64,000 bases of DNA from Gracilaria domingensis (Eukaryota > Rhodophyta > Florideophyceae > Gracilariales > Gracilariaceae). The notes below the pieces were generated by a model that was given only the letters and a program-made list of their open reading frames with translations, searched no databases and was not told where the DNA came from. Shown piece by piece: positions 10,970 to 20,558 of this stretch; the stretch's first letter is position 1, and each line of letters starts with the position of its first letter. The stretch is from positions 124,001 to 188,000 of the forward strand of contig VCMS01000036.1 of the NCBI GenBank assembly GCA_022539475.1, given 5' to 3'. Position numbers and translations under genes: made by a program.

Positions 10970-11960
10970 CTACTCTATCCTTAGGAGGCCATCTGGCAAA
11001 CAATGGTTGGAGGGGTGGCGGGACATAGGCCATTGTAATGAAGAGGACGTGCCAAGTAAGAAAGGATGTTTTGCAGACTGCAACCCTTCTTGAAATGTAC
11101 AAGGACGGCTTAAGAAAAACATTCGAACGCTATGAAATATGTTCACGAAAACAGGGAACCTTTTATTGTTTCCGATGAATAACTTGGTTAGACAACCATT
11201 ACAAGACTCTTGAAGATACTGTGTCTGTCTATTCAAACATCTACGCTCTGCCGCTTCTCGAGTCTCTTGCTCTAAGAGGATGAGATCAATTTCGCGAATG
11301 AGAGAATTCATATCGTCGTCTTCTCTGCATAGTTCTTGTCCTTTCTTCAATTCCTTCATAGCTTCGGTTAACTTTCCCATGGCGCGCAACACAAGGCCTT
11401 TCCAAACCCAACTTCTGGGCCATGTCGGCGCATTACGAACAAAACGCTCAGCATCATCAAGCGCAAGTTCCATTGCCTTTTTACATGCGTCCGAAGAAGT
11501 TTCAGTGCGAGATATGTTATAATAAGCTTCACAACGTCCAGCGCACATTCTCTTTGTTGGGAAACGATTCTCAGAGTCGCACGCTTTGATAGCAGCTGTG
11601 AAAGCGGTAACGGCAGCATGAAAGTCCATTTGCTGCAGAAGCTTGGTGCCTCGGCTAAACGCTCTGACGCTGAAAGACTCAAATTCGGCGTAGAGTTGCA
11701 AAGCACGTTCATACAGCACTTCCACATCTTCAGAGTCAGGACAAAGGCGATAACCTTTCTCCAGAACTTCCTTCGCCTCCACAAAACGCTCAGCGTCTAT
11801 GAGGGCAATGCCCATGCGACACCACGCTTTCGGCCACATCGGGTCCAATTCGGCAGCTTTAGAACCATCCTGGACTGCGAGGTTAAGGTGATGCAAAATC
11901 TGAGTATCTTCAGGGTCGTCAGCCTCGCGCAATTGACGGACAAGCTTGTAATGGGTGGCT
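10970..11960 (-). CDS. TPR-repeat (STI1/Hop-like) protein, N-terminus unclear
   Basis: The minus-strand frame encodes tandem tetratricopeptide repeats: DGSKAAELDPMWPKAWCRMG then ALIDAERFVEAKEVLEKGYRL (a canonical TPR pair), a second block AFSRGTKLLQQMDFHAAVTAF with AAIKACDSENRFPTKRMCAG, and a third with DDAERFVRNAPTWPRSWVWK then LRAMGKLTEAMKELKKGQEL. This resembles co-chaperone-type TPRs of the STI1/Hop and small-glutamine-rich families, which bind Hsp70/Hsp90 tails. The open frame continues upstream to 12343, but that part is proline- and arginine-rich, overlaps a pyrimidine-rich 5' region and looks non-coding. No ATG close to the first TPR is apparent, so the N-terminus may be lost or on an unseen exon. 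The tail beyond about 11170 (KLFIGNNKRFP onward) also looks unrelated to TPR sequence. Confidence 0.6.
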
Positions 11961-12269
11961 GAGCACCTACGGAAGGCGGGCGTGCCGCGGGGAGAAGGTA
12001 GCAGGCGTAACGATGGACAGAAGGGGAAGGATGAAGGAGGAGGATGGGGCGGAACGGGGACGAGGCAGACGGGTGGTGAGGAAGAACAAGGTGGCGCAAG
12101 GACACAGTAGGATACCTTCGGTACGCGTCGGCACGAAGTAGTACCGAGCGGGTACACACGCGCGAGAACACAACGGGCGCGCGTTGCAGTGCGCGGGGCG
12201 GAACGAAGCTGGTGGCGTGAATGGCGTGCTGGCACGCCGCACGTGGCGAGCAAAGTTAAGCAAGCGAGC

Positions 12270-12750
12270 TCCAGCCTCTCCAATATTAGCGTTCTGAGCC
12301 GGTCCCTGTTGACCTGCCTGTTGTCGGGGAGGCATCTGAGCACGCTGCGCTGGCTGTCGTACAGGTTTCAGTGGTCGCAGGTTGTCCATCAGGTGCGTTC
12401 GCAGCTCTTTGTTGGTTTGGATTCGCGTTCTGATCAGCACTTCGTGCACTTCGGTTCACATCGATAGTAGCTCTACAAGTAGGAAAACTCAATTGACGCT
12501 TCAACCAGTTTTCAAGGCATCGGCGGTGGCACATGTCGCCTCTCGACAAGTAATACAAGTTCGATCTGCTTGTTGCAGTTCTTCTTCAGTGACCTCATCA
12601 AAAACTTAGTGCACATTGGCTACCACACGACGACAGCGATGGAAATCAGCAGACTTGCGTTGCAACTTATTGAGCGTCACATAAAACAAACTTGGACTAC
12701 CTGCTCGTCCAAATCCGGCATTGAGTCGTCAGAGCACACGCATGCGCTTT
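12270..12750 (-). pseudogene. HRD1/synoviolin-type RING E3 ligase relic
   Basis: Read on the minus strand, 12750-12600 gives LFYVTLNKLQRKSADFHRCR then RVVANVH, a TAA, and FDEVTEEELQQADRTCITCRE. This is the linker and first half of the RING of HRD1 (family pattern Y.R...NMN..FPDATEEEL....CIICREEM). The RING then loses about ten residues covering the middle Cys/His ligands and resumes in another frame as CHRRCLENWLKRQLSFPTCR. A Pro/Gln/Asn-rich tail follows in broken frames. HRD1 is the membrane-embedded ubiquitin ligase of ER-associated degradation. The transmembrane half is absent. A stop, a frameshift and a deletion inside the RING make this non-functional. It lies directly upstream of the TPR frame on the same strand. 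Confidence 0.75.
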
Positions 12751-12754
12751 GCTA

Positions 12755-13754
12755 AGTGTAGGAAAACACCGGCGCACCGGAACGAAGCGGGAAGGCAGAG
12801 CGATTGTTCTCTCGGATTCGGTAGACTGCTAGTGCAGAAAGACGCTCTGTGCAACGCGCATTTTAGTGGTGGGATATGGTCGAAGGCAGCGACTGTGAGA
12901 GGGGCGGCTGCGATATTGACTGCGATGATGGATGTGGCAGTAAGGCAAGTTGCGGCTGCGGGTTGTGGTGCGATGGCGGCTGCGATTGTGGCTGTGATGG
13001 AAGCGGTGGCGACTTGTGTGGGCGATGTACGGAAGAAAAGTAAGATGAGTGTACGATAATGGAGACAGAGTCGTGTGATAAGAACGAGAGCGTAGCTGTT
13101 CTAGAGCAAAACACCCGACGGCAAGGGGCGAGCGCATGTTGGGGGGTCTTAACGCGAAACATTTTGACAAACTTTCCCCTTAATATTTATCTAACTTAAT
13201 TTGACAAAATTAATTTTATTTTCCACTTCGTCCATGAGTACTTGAACTTGCTGTTTTTGGCGGGCGCCCCCGCCCTGCGCCCGGTCTCCTCTGGCCGGCC
13301 CGGTCTCAGCAAGCTGAGCCACTCCATATAGACGAGAGTCATCGACGGGTTCTGCGGTAATCCTACTCTTATTTATGGTATATCCGTCAAAATCCGAAAC
13401 AAATGCCACGTGTGTGACGTTTGGATTTTTTTGGTGGTAGGTTTGGAATAATTTATTTTATTATATCTAATGGATATTCTGAGATTATTTAATTCTTATA
13501 TGTACAGCTTTTATTCCGTTTTGGGTTTGTTTGCTTCTAATAATTGCAAGTTTGGTTAACGTTTAGATTTGGAATAATACAAATGGAATCCTTCCAATAC
13601 ATACCAAACACGATTTGCACTCGTTTTGTTTTTGTTTGGAAGATCTACAACAAGTGCAGCTGTTACGGACGTTTTGGTCCGCATGCACTGGAGGTTTCTC
13701 GGTTTATTTGGTTAATACTATTCATATTTTCTTGGGAGCCGTTTTGAAACCAGC
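12755..13754. other. Non-coding interval
   Basis: No gene recognised. 12900-13020 on the plus strand is built of short imperfect repeats of GCTGCGATxxTGGCTGTGATG type, giving low-complexity frames in several phases. 13180-13240 and 13440-13560 are AT-rich. A minus-strand frame at 13191-13409 has no recognisable domain. Confidence 0.35.
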
Positions 13755-13756
13755 TA

Positions 13757-13782
13757 CCTTCCTGGGCAGGGAAATTTGGAAC
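13757..13782 (+). repeat. Left terminal inverted repeat of the pogo-type element
   Basis: Begins CCTTCCTGGGCAGGG and is preceded by TA. It pairs with 16205-16230 with two mismatches. Confidence 0.85.
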
Positions 13783-13923
13783 GGACTTTCACAAACACGA
13801 GAGTAGCCGCTACAAACGGCCCTTAATTTAAAAACAAATCTACTCCAATCAAAGCTCAGAGAGTGTACCCAATACAAGTCATCTTTGGGACTCTATACCG
13901 CAACAGCCAGAAAGCTACAACGA

Positions 13924-16011
13924 TTACTCGATCTCTCGTTCCAGCACGCCGTTCGAAGAAGAACCAGGGCAATTTGGAACGGCGTCCTCCTTGGCTACGA
14001 GGCTCCACCACGACCACTGCGGGTCATCTAAACAACTTTGGTCACCAACAGAGTCCTCAAACCTCATCCGATGAGTCTTTAACAGACTCACATCCTTCCC
14101 TTGCAAGGCAAGAAGAATTTTAGCTATAGCCATCTCCTCCGGATCATTATCGTCAAGAAAGTCGTTGGAAACCTGCAAATATGCAGGAACACGGCTTGGT
14201 ACCTTTGGCTGAATGTCTGCAGCAGAAACAACATTTCCCTCAACTGCCGCATCATCGGTAATCAACATGCCACTAGGAACCTCTACCTTCTTTGCGATGG
14301 GTAGAACAGTTTTCGATTTGCCAAGTCTCTGCTTCATACTTTGTTTCAGCGCACGGTTTTGCTGACGATCACGTTTCTTCTTCTCGCGCACAGCTGCTGC
14401 TTCCGCCTTACGCTTCGCACGAATTTCTTTCTCATGCTGGCGCCGAGCCTCATTTGCTGCTTTCTCTATGGCTCTCTGTTCCGCTGCTTTCTGGCGCTTC
14501 GCAAGAGCCGCTGCCTTCTTCTCCGCAGCTTCTTGCTTGCGTTTCGCTTTCTCAAGTTCCTCCTCTTTTGCCTTCTCGGCTTCGTGCTCTCGTTTTTTGA
14601 TAATGTCCTCGTGCGTAAGATACGTAGCTGGAGCACCGCGGCTGATCGTTGTTCGATCCACGTATTCATTTGGATTCTTCCAAATACTTTTCTTCGTCGG
14701 CGTGTGCTTCTTAACAATGAGATCAACTCTGTCTTGCGATTTGCGAATAATCTCTCCTACTGACACCATTTTAAAATGGGTGCTCATACGTTTGTGGAGA
14801 ATGCAACGAACTTCATCCCAATGCTTCTGCTCTTGCACTCGAGGAGAGTAACGAACAGTTTTTGGAGCTGCACAGATCTCCCCACCCCATTTTGCTCTCG
14901 CCCAGTGGAGGAATCTGAAATCCATTGGCCACAATCCAGCTGTATCGAACGCAAGTCGCACTGTAGCCTTGACGAGTGAACGATATCCAGCCACGCCAAG
15001 TTTTATCTTGATTCCCATGTCCCCGAAGTCTACGAATGCCTTCCTGTTCAGTACAGAATACATTAAGCGAATTGTTTCCTTGAATTGCTTGTTTCCCGAT
15101 TGATCACAAGCCTGCAAAAAATGGGAGGTGTTGGCCGGGCTACGAATAACCTCCATGTTGGGGGCTTTTGCTTTCTTTAACCATATGTATCCACACCTTG
15201 ACTTGTGGCCATCGAGGAGAAGCATTATCTTCTTCTTGCTCACAATGTCGCCGGCATGTCGGACAATGTGATCAATAACAAATGGGATGACCTCTTTCGT
15301 CATGGAACCGGATTCAGTCCCAACCGCAAAGCTTCCCTTCGGATACCAGCATTGGCACGCGAGCCAGTGTGAAACGCCGCATTCATCTTTATACACCACA
15401 GGTGATATTGGTTCAGGCTATCTATTCATTGTGTTTACCCCTTCAAATATGAAGAAAGGAAGCAAACCTCTGCCTGAAGCTGACGCAATGACAACAGCAG
15501 TAAGGTGCTTTCCATCACTATCACATATCATTTTGAGACGTCCGTGGTTGGTGGACGAACTAACGAATCCCTTCTCCGTTTCTGTCACATTGATAGTAAC
15601 GTGCTTTTCGTTCATATTCCATACAGTGTCAGGGTCGTCGGTGATTTCAGGGTTCTGCTTCTGGCAAAGTTTAATGGCCGTAACCATTGTTTCGACGTGT
15701 TCTGTGTTCTGTGCGGCAAGTTTTGATCCCTCTCGGTTCTCCATTTTCCTATATGTGACATCTCTGTGTCTTGCACGAAAACTAGGTACCCAGTCATCTG
15801 ACGGGTATCCATTGGGAAACCCCTCTCTGCCGTCATCGGCAAGCTCAGCGGCGATGGACTTTTGCCATCTTTGCCAATTTGTAACGACGGTGTATATTGT
15901 AGAGAGATCATGTTGGCTGCAGTGTATGCGCAGAGGGTTGTTTGTTAGGACACTCATTTTGGCGCGCTTTTGTTTGAATTGCATATCGTGTACCGTAAAG
16001 TAGAGCAACAA
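13924..16011 (-). pseudogene. DDE transposase of the pogo-type element, one internal stop
   Basis: Two segments in one frame, 16011-15421 and 15417-13924, are split by an in-frame TAG at 15418-15420; together ~690 residues. The catalytic core is recognisable. The first acidic position lies in VWNMNEKH, where active relatives have N(L/M)DE, so Asp appears replaced by Asn. The second Asp is in IMLLLDGHKSR and the third in HFLQACDQSGNKQFK, the usual LQPLD...K block. C-terminal to the core is a strongly charged coiled-coil region (AEKAKEEELEKAKRKQEAAE onward for ~90 residues). Upstream of 16011 the frame seems to continue after a frameshift near 16055 (MRRKFKRKSAHF), which could be the start of the DNA-binding region. 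Stop, frameshift and loss of a catalytic Asp indicate a dead enzyme. Confidence 0.8.
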
Positions 16012-16204
16012 TTGTTGCTGAAGACGCGTAGAAGAGAATACAGCGTCATTGACGAAAGTGCGCGCTTTTTCGTTTGAACTTTCTACGCATCTCTGAAGAA
16101 GTCTCGGTTAGTGTCGCTCTTCTCTCGAAGTCAATTGGGGGGCTACTACGGCCTATAAGGGGCAGTATTGGGCTCCACTGGCCCGCTGTTCCAAATTAGG
16201 CGAT

Positions 16205-16230
16205 GTTCCAGATTGCCCTGCCCAGGAAGG
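16205..16230 (-). repeat. Right terminal inverted repeat of the pogo-type element
   Basis: Ends CCCTGCCCAGGAAGG and is followed by TA. It is the inverted counterpart of 13757-13782, 24 of 26 bases identical. Confidence 0.85.
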
Positions 16231-16232
16231 TA

Positions 16233-17570
16233 TATGTTGATATAGCGTGTGGCTCTTTTGAATATTATTCGTCCGGTTCGACCCCTACTGTAAGGACGCT
16301 TGATGGCGGCGCGGCATCCCAGCGAGAGCCAGTGTCTCCGAGAGAGACACTGTCTCTTTTCGTGAGTCGGTAAGGGTCAACACTGCCGCCGTCTTGCCCT
16401 CTTCTGCCCTGGTGTAACGCTCGTCTAGAGCAGCGGTTGGCTGCTCCGCTCGCTAGCCTTTGTCCGTACCTCTTCATGGCTGTGCATGTCTGACAGTAGA
16501 GATGAAAGCTCAAGGCAAAGCTGGCGTTCTGGTTTTTGTGATGGGGGACATTTTCTGCTCCTTTCTGTTCGAAAGGCTCTACATTCTAAACCGGAAAGTC
16601 TCGCTGACCTCCCCGACTCTATCTACAATAAAGATCGCTAAAGAGCAGCAGGTTGTAGCGAAGAATAACTCTTCCGAAGCTCTGAGGTTCCCACATGTCT
16701 TACCGCACGCCTCTCCGGACACTCTTTCTTGCTAGAATCCGGCACATAAACTGCGAGAGATGAGCCTTCTTCTATTGAGTGTTGCTCAATGTGCATTCAA
16801 GTACCAATCGTTAATCCATCATTTGTCAATCAGTAACCTCTCCAATGTTCTCCTTAGCGAAGCAAGGTCTGACCCGCGCAAGCGAAACATCTGTTGTCAT
16901 CCTCTTCCCACAAAATGCTTCCATCCTCATACACATATCCGCATTCAGTACCCCGCTCTCGACTAATATCTCGGCCACCAAAATGTCTTCTGTACTCACC
17001 AATCGCAATCCATAATCAACATTCCATTCCGGGGGATTACCAATAACTTGTGCTCAACCAATACTCTGTAAAACACGCGTTCTTTGGCAGAGTGCATACA
17101 GCAGGCTCAAAGCGTTAAAAGTACCATACTTTCTCAGCATCCCACGGTTGAGAATACTGTGGCGCTATTTGAAGGTATGGGCTTGGATGCATCACGCACA
17201 GTACGGTACACTCCTATTCATCAGAAAGAGCGCCCTCTCATTCTGTGTCATCGACAAAGAACCCGGCATTTGCAAGGTCAGCTGCTCAATCTATGAGGAC
17301 AGACGGTCGACCAAAATACAAGGAGCGCTCGTCATTTCGACGGCCTTCAATTGTTGCAGCGGAGTAATTTCCGAGTCGTATTGCATACGCATCAGCCATA
17401 CTGCTCTCTCTCTGCAGTCAATTCTGATAGAGCTGGGGCCACGGGTCACTTTTCTGGGCGGGGTCCACAACATATGTGCAAGCACTGCAGCAGTATATTA
17501 AAGCGCGGTGATACAACTTAAAACTTGAATCAAAGGCGGCTTGGAAGCAGTTGACCGGCGAATAGTATGT
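16233..17570. other. Non-coding interval with small hairpin
   Basis: No gene recognised. A short perfect hairpin (CAGTGTCTC / GAGACACTG around a 5-nt loop) lies near 16330-16352. Open frames of 60-117 codons occur on both strands but overlap each other and contain no domain. Confidence 0.35.
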
Positions 17571-18104
17571 TCAGCCACAAGCATAAAACGGTGATTGCAT
17601 GAGTGCGTCGTGCTGTGAATCGGTCATAGCAACGGCTGTGGTGGGATCTGATGTGCGGACACTATCCTGATGTGTAAACCAGCCGCAAAAGGCATTATGA
17701 GACTTGATGTAAAGTTTGGCCAGTTTTGCAATTGTATCTGGGGATGGGATAGAAATGAGAACGGTTTGAACGGCATGCAAAGCCAAAAGCTCTGTCTTCG
17801 AAAACGGAGATTGTGAAGATGATACAAGGAATTGAAGCTGCTTGTACGGATAGTATTGATGTGCATCAAATGAATATGGCATATTGTCGGCAAACAGCGT
17901 TCCTATCGCGATGGGATGCGGCAGTTGCTGGTAGTGCCGTATGTTTTGAACAAGATTGGTGGGAAGGGTGTTTCGCCAGTCGGGTCTGGCTGGATGGTAC
18001 GAAGAAGGGGATAAATCCACTGAACGCGTGGATTGTATACCGGGCTGCGTAGAGTGTGAGGGAAGTGATGGCGAGTAGTTGGAACGCCTTCCTTTCTGAT
18101 TCTG
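17571..18104 (-). CDS. Hypothetical Ser/Pro/Tyr/Gln-rich protein, start broken
   Basis: A minus-strand frame of about 178 codons opens just after a TAG at 18105-18107 without an ATG. Its N-terminal part is Ser/Pro/Gln-rich. The C-terminal half looks like a folded segment (LLALHAVQTVLISIPSPDTI then AKLAKLYIKSHNAFCGWFTH) and ends ALMQSPFYACG. An ATG one frame away at 18112 gives MDSRIRKEG, so a single frameshift near the start may separate the true ATG from the body. No family recognised. It may belong with the proline-rich frame at 18434-19145 on the same strand. Confidence 0.4.
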   Translation of the reverse strand, partial: QNQKGRRSNYSPSLPSHSTQPGIQSTRSVDLSPSSYHPARPDWRNTLPTNLVQNIRHYQQLPHPIAIGTLFADNMPYSFDAHQYYPYKQLQFLVSSSQSPFSKTELLALHAVQTVLISIPSPDTIAKLAKLYIKSHNAFCGWFTHQDSVRTSDPTTAVAMTDSQHDALMQSPFYACG

Positions 18105-18433
18105 CTATCCATGATGCTTAAACTATGATTTGATCTGCGTAGGGATGGCTCCTTGCAGCTGGTTTACAAAATGTTTGGTCCCCCCGCAGTGTGGTAACGA
18201 TCAGCGTCAAAAGGCTTGAAAAACGTCCAGTTCCTTAGGAGTATGACAAGTGCTATTGTACTGAGCTATAAACTGACCTAAGCGAGATATATGCACGTGA
18301 CAATGTAGAAACCAGTCTGATATTTGACTATGGTGACTCCCAATTGATGGGCCTGGGCATCTTTCTTGTGAAGCTCCGGATACCGCTCCTCATCAGAGGC
18401 ATTGAGAAGAATTTCACTCTGAGCTGGTGCAAC

Positions 18434-19145
18434 TCACCATTTCAAATGCGTAGGCCTCGGAAGAGGTTTGGTGGACTGCCCGAAAGGAGCACCTGCAGTG
18501 AACGGAATGAAGGTGACGAAGGGGGAAGCTGAACAGGTGAAAAGCGCGGGGGTTGTAGGACTTGCCATGAGTAGGAGCGCAGTGGCGCCCAGCGTGGAAG
18601 TAGAAGCAGAAGTAAAGGAGGCAGAGAGATCATGATTGGAGGGAGGTAGCACCAGAGGGGGCTGAGAAAGTGGGGGTAACAGTGGCTGGGAGACGTGGGA
18701 GAGTTTGGGTGGGTGCGGCCGGTGATAAGCCATGAGAAGTGACGTGGACAGTGAAGAGGGCGGGATGTGAATGGTAGCGAGATAAAACGGCGTCAGATCG
18801 GGGAAAGAGAAGAGGCCTAGGCAGGGCATGGGGCGAGGGACACCGATGTGTAGGTTAACGCGGTATGTACGAGGGTCAGTGCGCGGCGGTAAGAAGGCAT
18901 AAGGATATGGCGGCCATTCTTGTTTGGAAGAGAGGACACCAATCTCCACGAGACTGAAGAGCAGGCGAGGACATGCCCGTAGCACAAAGCCGGATGTGCT
19001 CTGGACTCTGCAAACCGTTGACCGCCAATCGGACGTCATCAGCAAGTAGCCTTCTACCGTCCTAAGGTACCTTGGTAGATAGGCTAGATTATTTGCAGTC
19101 GCTGGGTGCAGACTTTGCAGAACAGTATACCGTCGTATCTTATTG
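18434..19145 (-). CDS. Hypothetical proline-rich protein
   Basis: Minus-strand frame with an ordered-looking first half (YLPRYLRTVEGYLLMTSDWR, RACPRLLFSLVEIGVLSSKQ) and a low-complexity second half rich in Pro, Ser, Leu and Thr (SQPLLPPLSQPPLVLPPSNH), ending LPRPTHLKW. The open frame formally extends upstream to 19219, but that part is read through the palindrome at 19146-19204, so the true start is uncertain. No domain recognised. It lies between the palindrome and the frame at 17571-18104, all on the minus strand. Confidence 0.4.
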
Positions 19146-19204
19146 CATGTGTTGCGACTCTTTGATAGTGGACAATGTCCACTATCAAAGAGTCGCAACA
19201 CATG
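19146..19204. repeat. 59-bp perfect palindrome (29-bp arms, 1-nt centre)
   Basis: Arms 19146-19174 and 19176-19204 are exact reverse complements around a single A at 19175; the left arm begins CATGTGTTGCGACTC. Such a perfect long palindrome would extrude as a cruciform or form a transcript hairpin. It sits just 3' of the MYND gene, which ends at 19296 on the minus strand. It could be a natural inverted duplication, a remnant insertion end or a fold-back sequencing artefact. Confidence 0.9.
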
Positions 19205-19295
19205 ACATCTGTAACTCAAGAGAGCACTAAGGGTATGGTCGCAAGATCACGATCGACGAACAGAACCGTGGTTCCGACGCTATAAAAAGCAAAAG

Positions 19296-20558
19296 TTACA
19301 TTTCGCAGTCATACTGCGGCTGCGAACCAAATCGTCTCTTCAGCCGCTCTTCCGCACCCGGCACGCGTACAAACAGGCGGTTGCAACCTCTGAGCACATA
19401 GTATGCCTCAGAGGGCTTACCCGGCGTATAATACGGCGGAGCGTCACAGCTCTTAAGCGGGCCAGGATTGATGATGGAAGGCAGCATTGTCGGATTCCGC
19501 TCATGGACGATATCCAAGTATCGCTCCACGAGCCGTTCCTGTGCCGCAACACGCTCCGCCTGTCGCTCAGCACCCATCACGGAATGCGTAATCCTCTGCG
19601 TGCTATCGTCGTTCAGCTGGCGAGCGGCGGATGTCGCTTCAAACGCGTCCATTTGACGGCGATCAACTTCATACTTGGCGATGATACGCAGCTTGATGAT
19701 GCAAAGCGCGATCAGCATTGCGATGGAAACGTCACCAGGGTCAGCGTCGGGCACGGTCTCAAGCACATCATCGTAGCAATCAGCGCTACCGTACAGCCAG
19801 TCACCTTCGGCGGACTGCTCGTGCAATGCGTCTATAGACACTTCGTCGCTGCCATTCGCGCACATGCGACGGACCCAGTGTGTAATGAAGGCGGCGCAGC
19901 GCGCATCCTGGTTGAGGCGAAGTAATGTGAATGGCACGACGTCGCGCACTCCAAGATTGTCAGACACAATGAGTCGGAGAAGTTCGAGACGATGCTTGAG
20001 CACCTTCTCCAATAACGGAGCCACTTCGTACCAGTGCGCCATGTTTTCAATTTCGTTGGCAAGTTCGCATCGGGTGCGACAGTAGTCGCGCGTCTCCAAA
20101 ATACCCCAGAAATGACCGCCATGCTGCTGAAAGAGGTTGCGCGGCGGATCAGTGATGGTCTCCAGCATGAGCGGGCCGGTGTACGCGGACAGTTGGCTTG
20201 TATATTGTTTGACGTCGTTTTTCAGTCGGCTCAGGCGCTTGCACTCGGTTTTGTGCTCTGCGAAATCGCGGCGTTGACAGGAGACATTGCAGTAGTAGGC
20301 CAGCTTGCAGCGGGAACAGGCCTTGAGACGGCGGTTCTGCGAGGCGTCGGTGCGCTCAAAGCAGGCCTTGCAGTACCAGGTGGGGCCGGTGTTCGGATCG
20401 GTGCCGTCATATGGCGGCATGCTCTGACCTATCTGCTCCAGGATGTCGTTCATATCGGACGGCCCGTCGAGTCGCGATGGCATTGTCGCGGTGGGGTCGT
20501 CGATCGAAATGCAAGTAGCGGCTGAACGGCAGTCTTCAAAGGTCTTTTGATCCCGCAT
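19296..20558 (-). CDS. MYND-type zinc-finger protein
   Basis: An intact 420-residue gene. The MYND finger is complete at residues 63-106: C63-x2-C66, C81-x2-C84, C90-x3-C94, H102-x3-C106, in the context WYCKACF ... ACSRCKLAYYCNVSCQRRDF. MYND fingers bind proline-rich peptides and occur in transcriptional regulators, SMYD methyltransferases and many algal and fungal proteins of unknown role. There is no SET domain. The remaining ~310 residues are largely helical and I do not recognise them. Two in-frame starts are possible: the ATG at 20558 or MPSRLDGPSDMND about 25 codons later. Codon use is even and no break is seen. It stands alone, flanked by the palindrome downstream and a gene desert upstream. 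Confidence 0.85.
   Translation of the reverse strand: MRDQKTFEDCRSAATCISIDDPTATMPSRLDGPSDMNDILEQIGQSMPPYDGTDPNTGPTWYCKACFERTDASQNRRLKACSRCKLAYYCNVSCQRRDFAEHKTECKRLSRLKNDVKQYTSQLSAYTGPLMLETITDPPRNLFQQHGGHFWGILETRDYCRTRCELANEIENMAHWYEVAPLLEKVLKHRLELLRLIVSDNLGVRDVVPFTLLRLNQDARCAAFITHWVRRMCANGSDEVSIDALHEQSAEGDWLYGSADCYDDVLETVPDADPGDVSIAMLIALCIIKLRIIAKYEVDRRQMDAFEATSAARQLNDDSTQRITHSVMGAERQAERVAAQERLVERYLDIVHERNPTMLPSIINPGPLKSCDAPPYYTPGKPSEAYYVLRGCNRLFVRVPGAEERLKRRFGSQPQYDCEM

Larger units (their letters stand above)
13757..16230 (-). mobile_element. pogo/Tc1-mariner-type DNA transposon, complete ends
   Basis: A 2,474-bp element bounded by 26-bp terminal inverted repeats that match at 24 of 26 positions, both flanked by the dinucleotide TA (13755-13756 and 16231-16232). 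That is the target-site duplication typical of the Tc1/mariner/pogo superfamily. The only long coding content is a minus-strand DDE transposase. Additional sub-terminal copies of a TGGAAC/GTTCCA motif lie just inside the right end (GTTCCAAATT near 16188). The transposase is inactivated, so the copy is non-autonomous, but intact ends mean it could be moved in trans. Confidence 0.85.
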
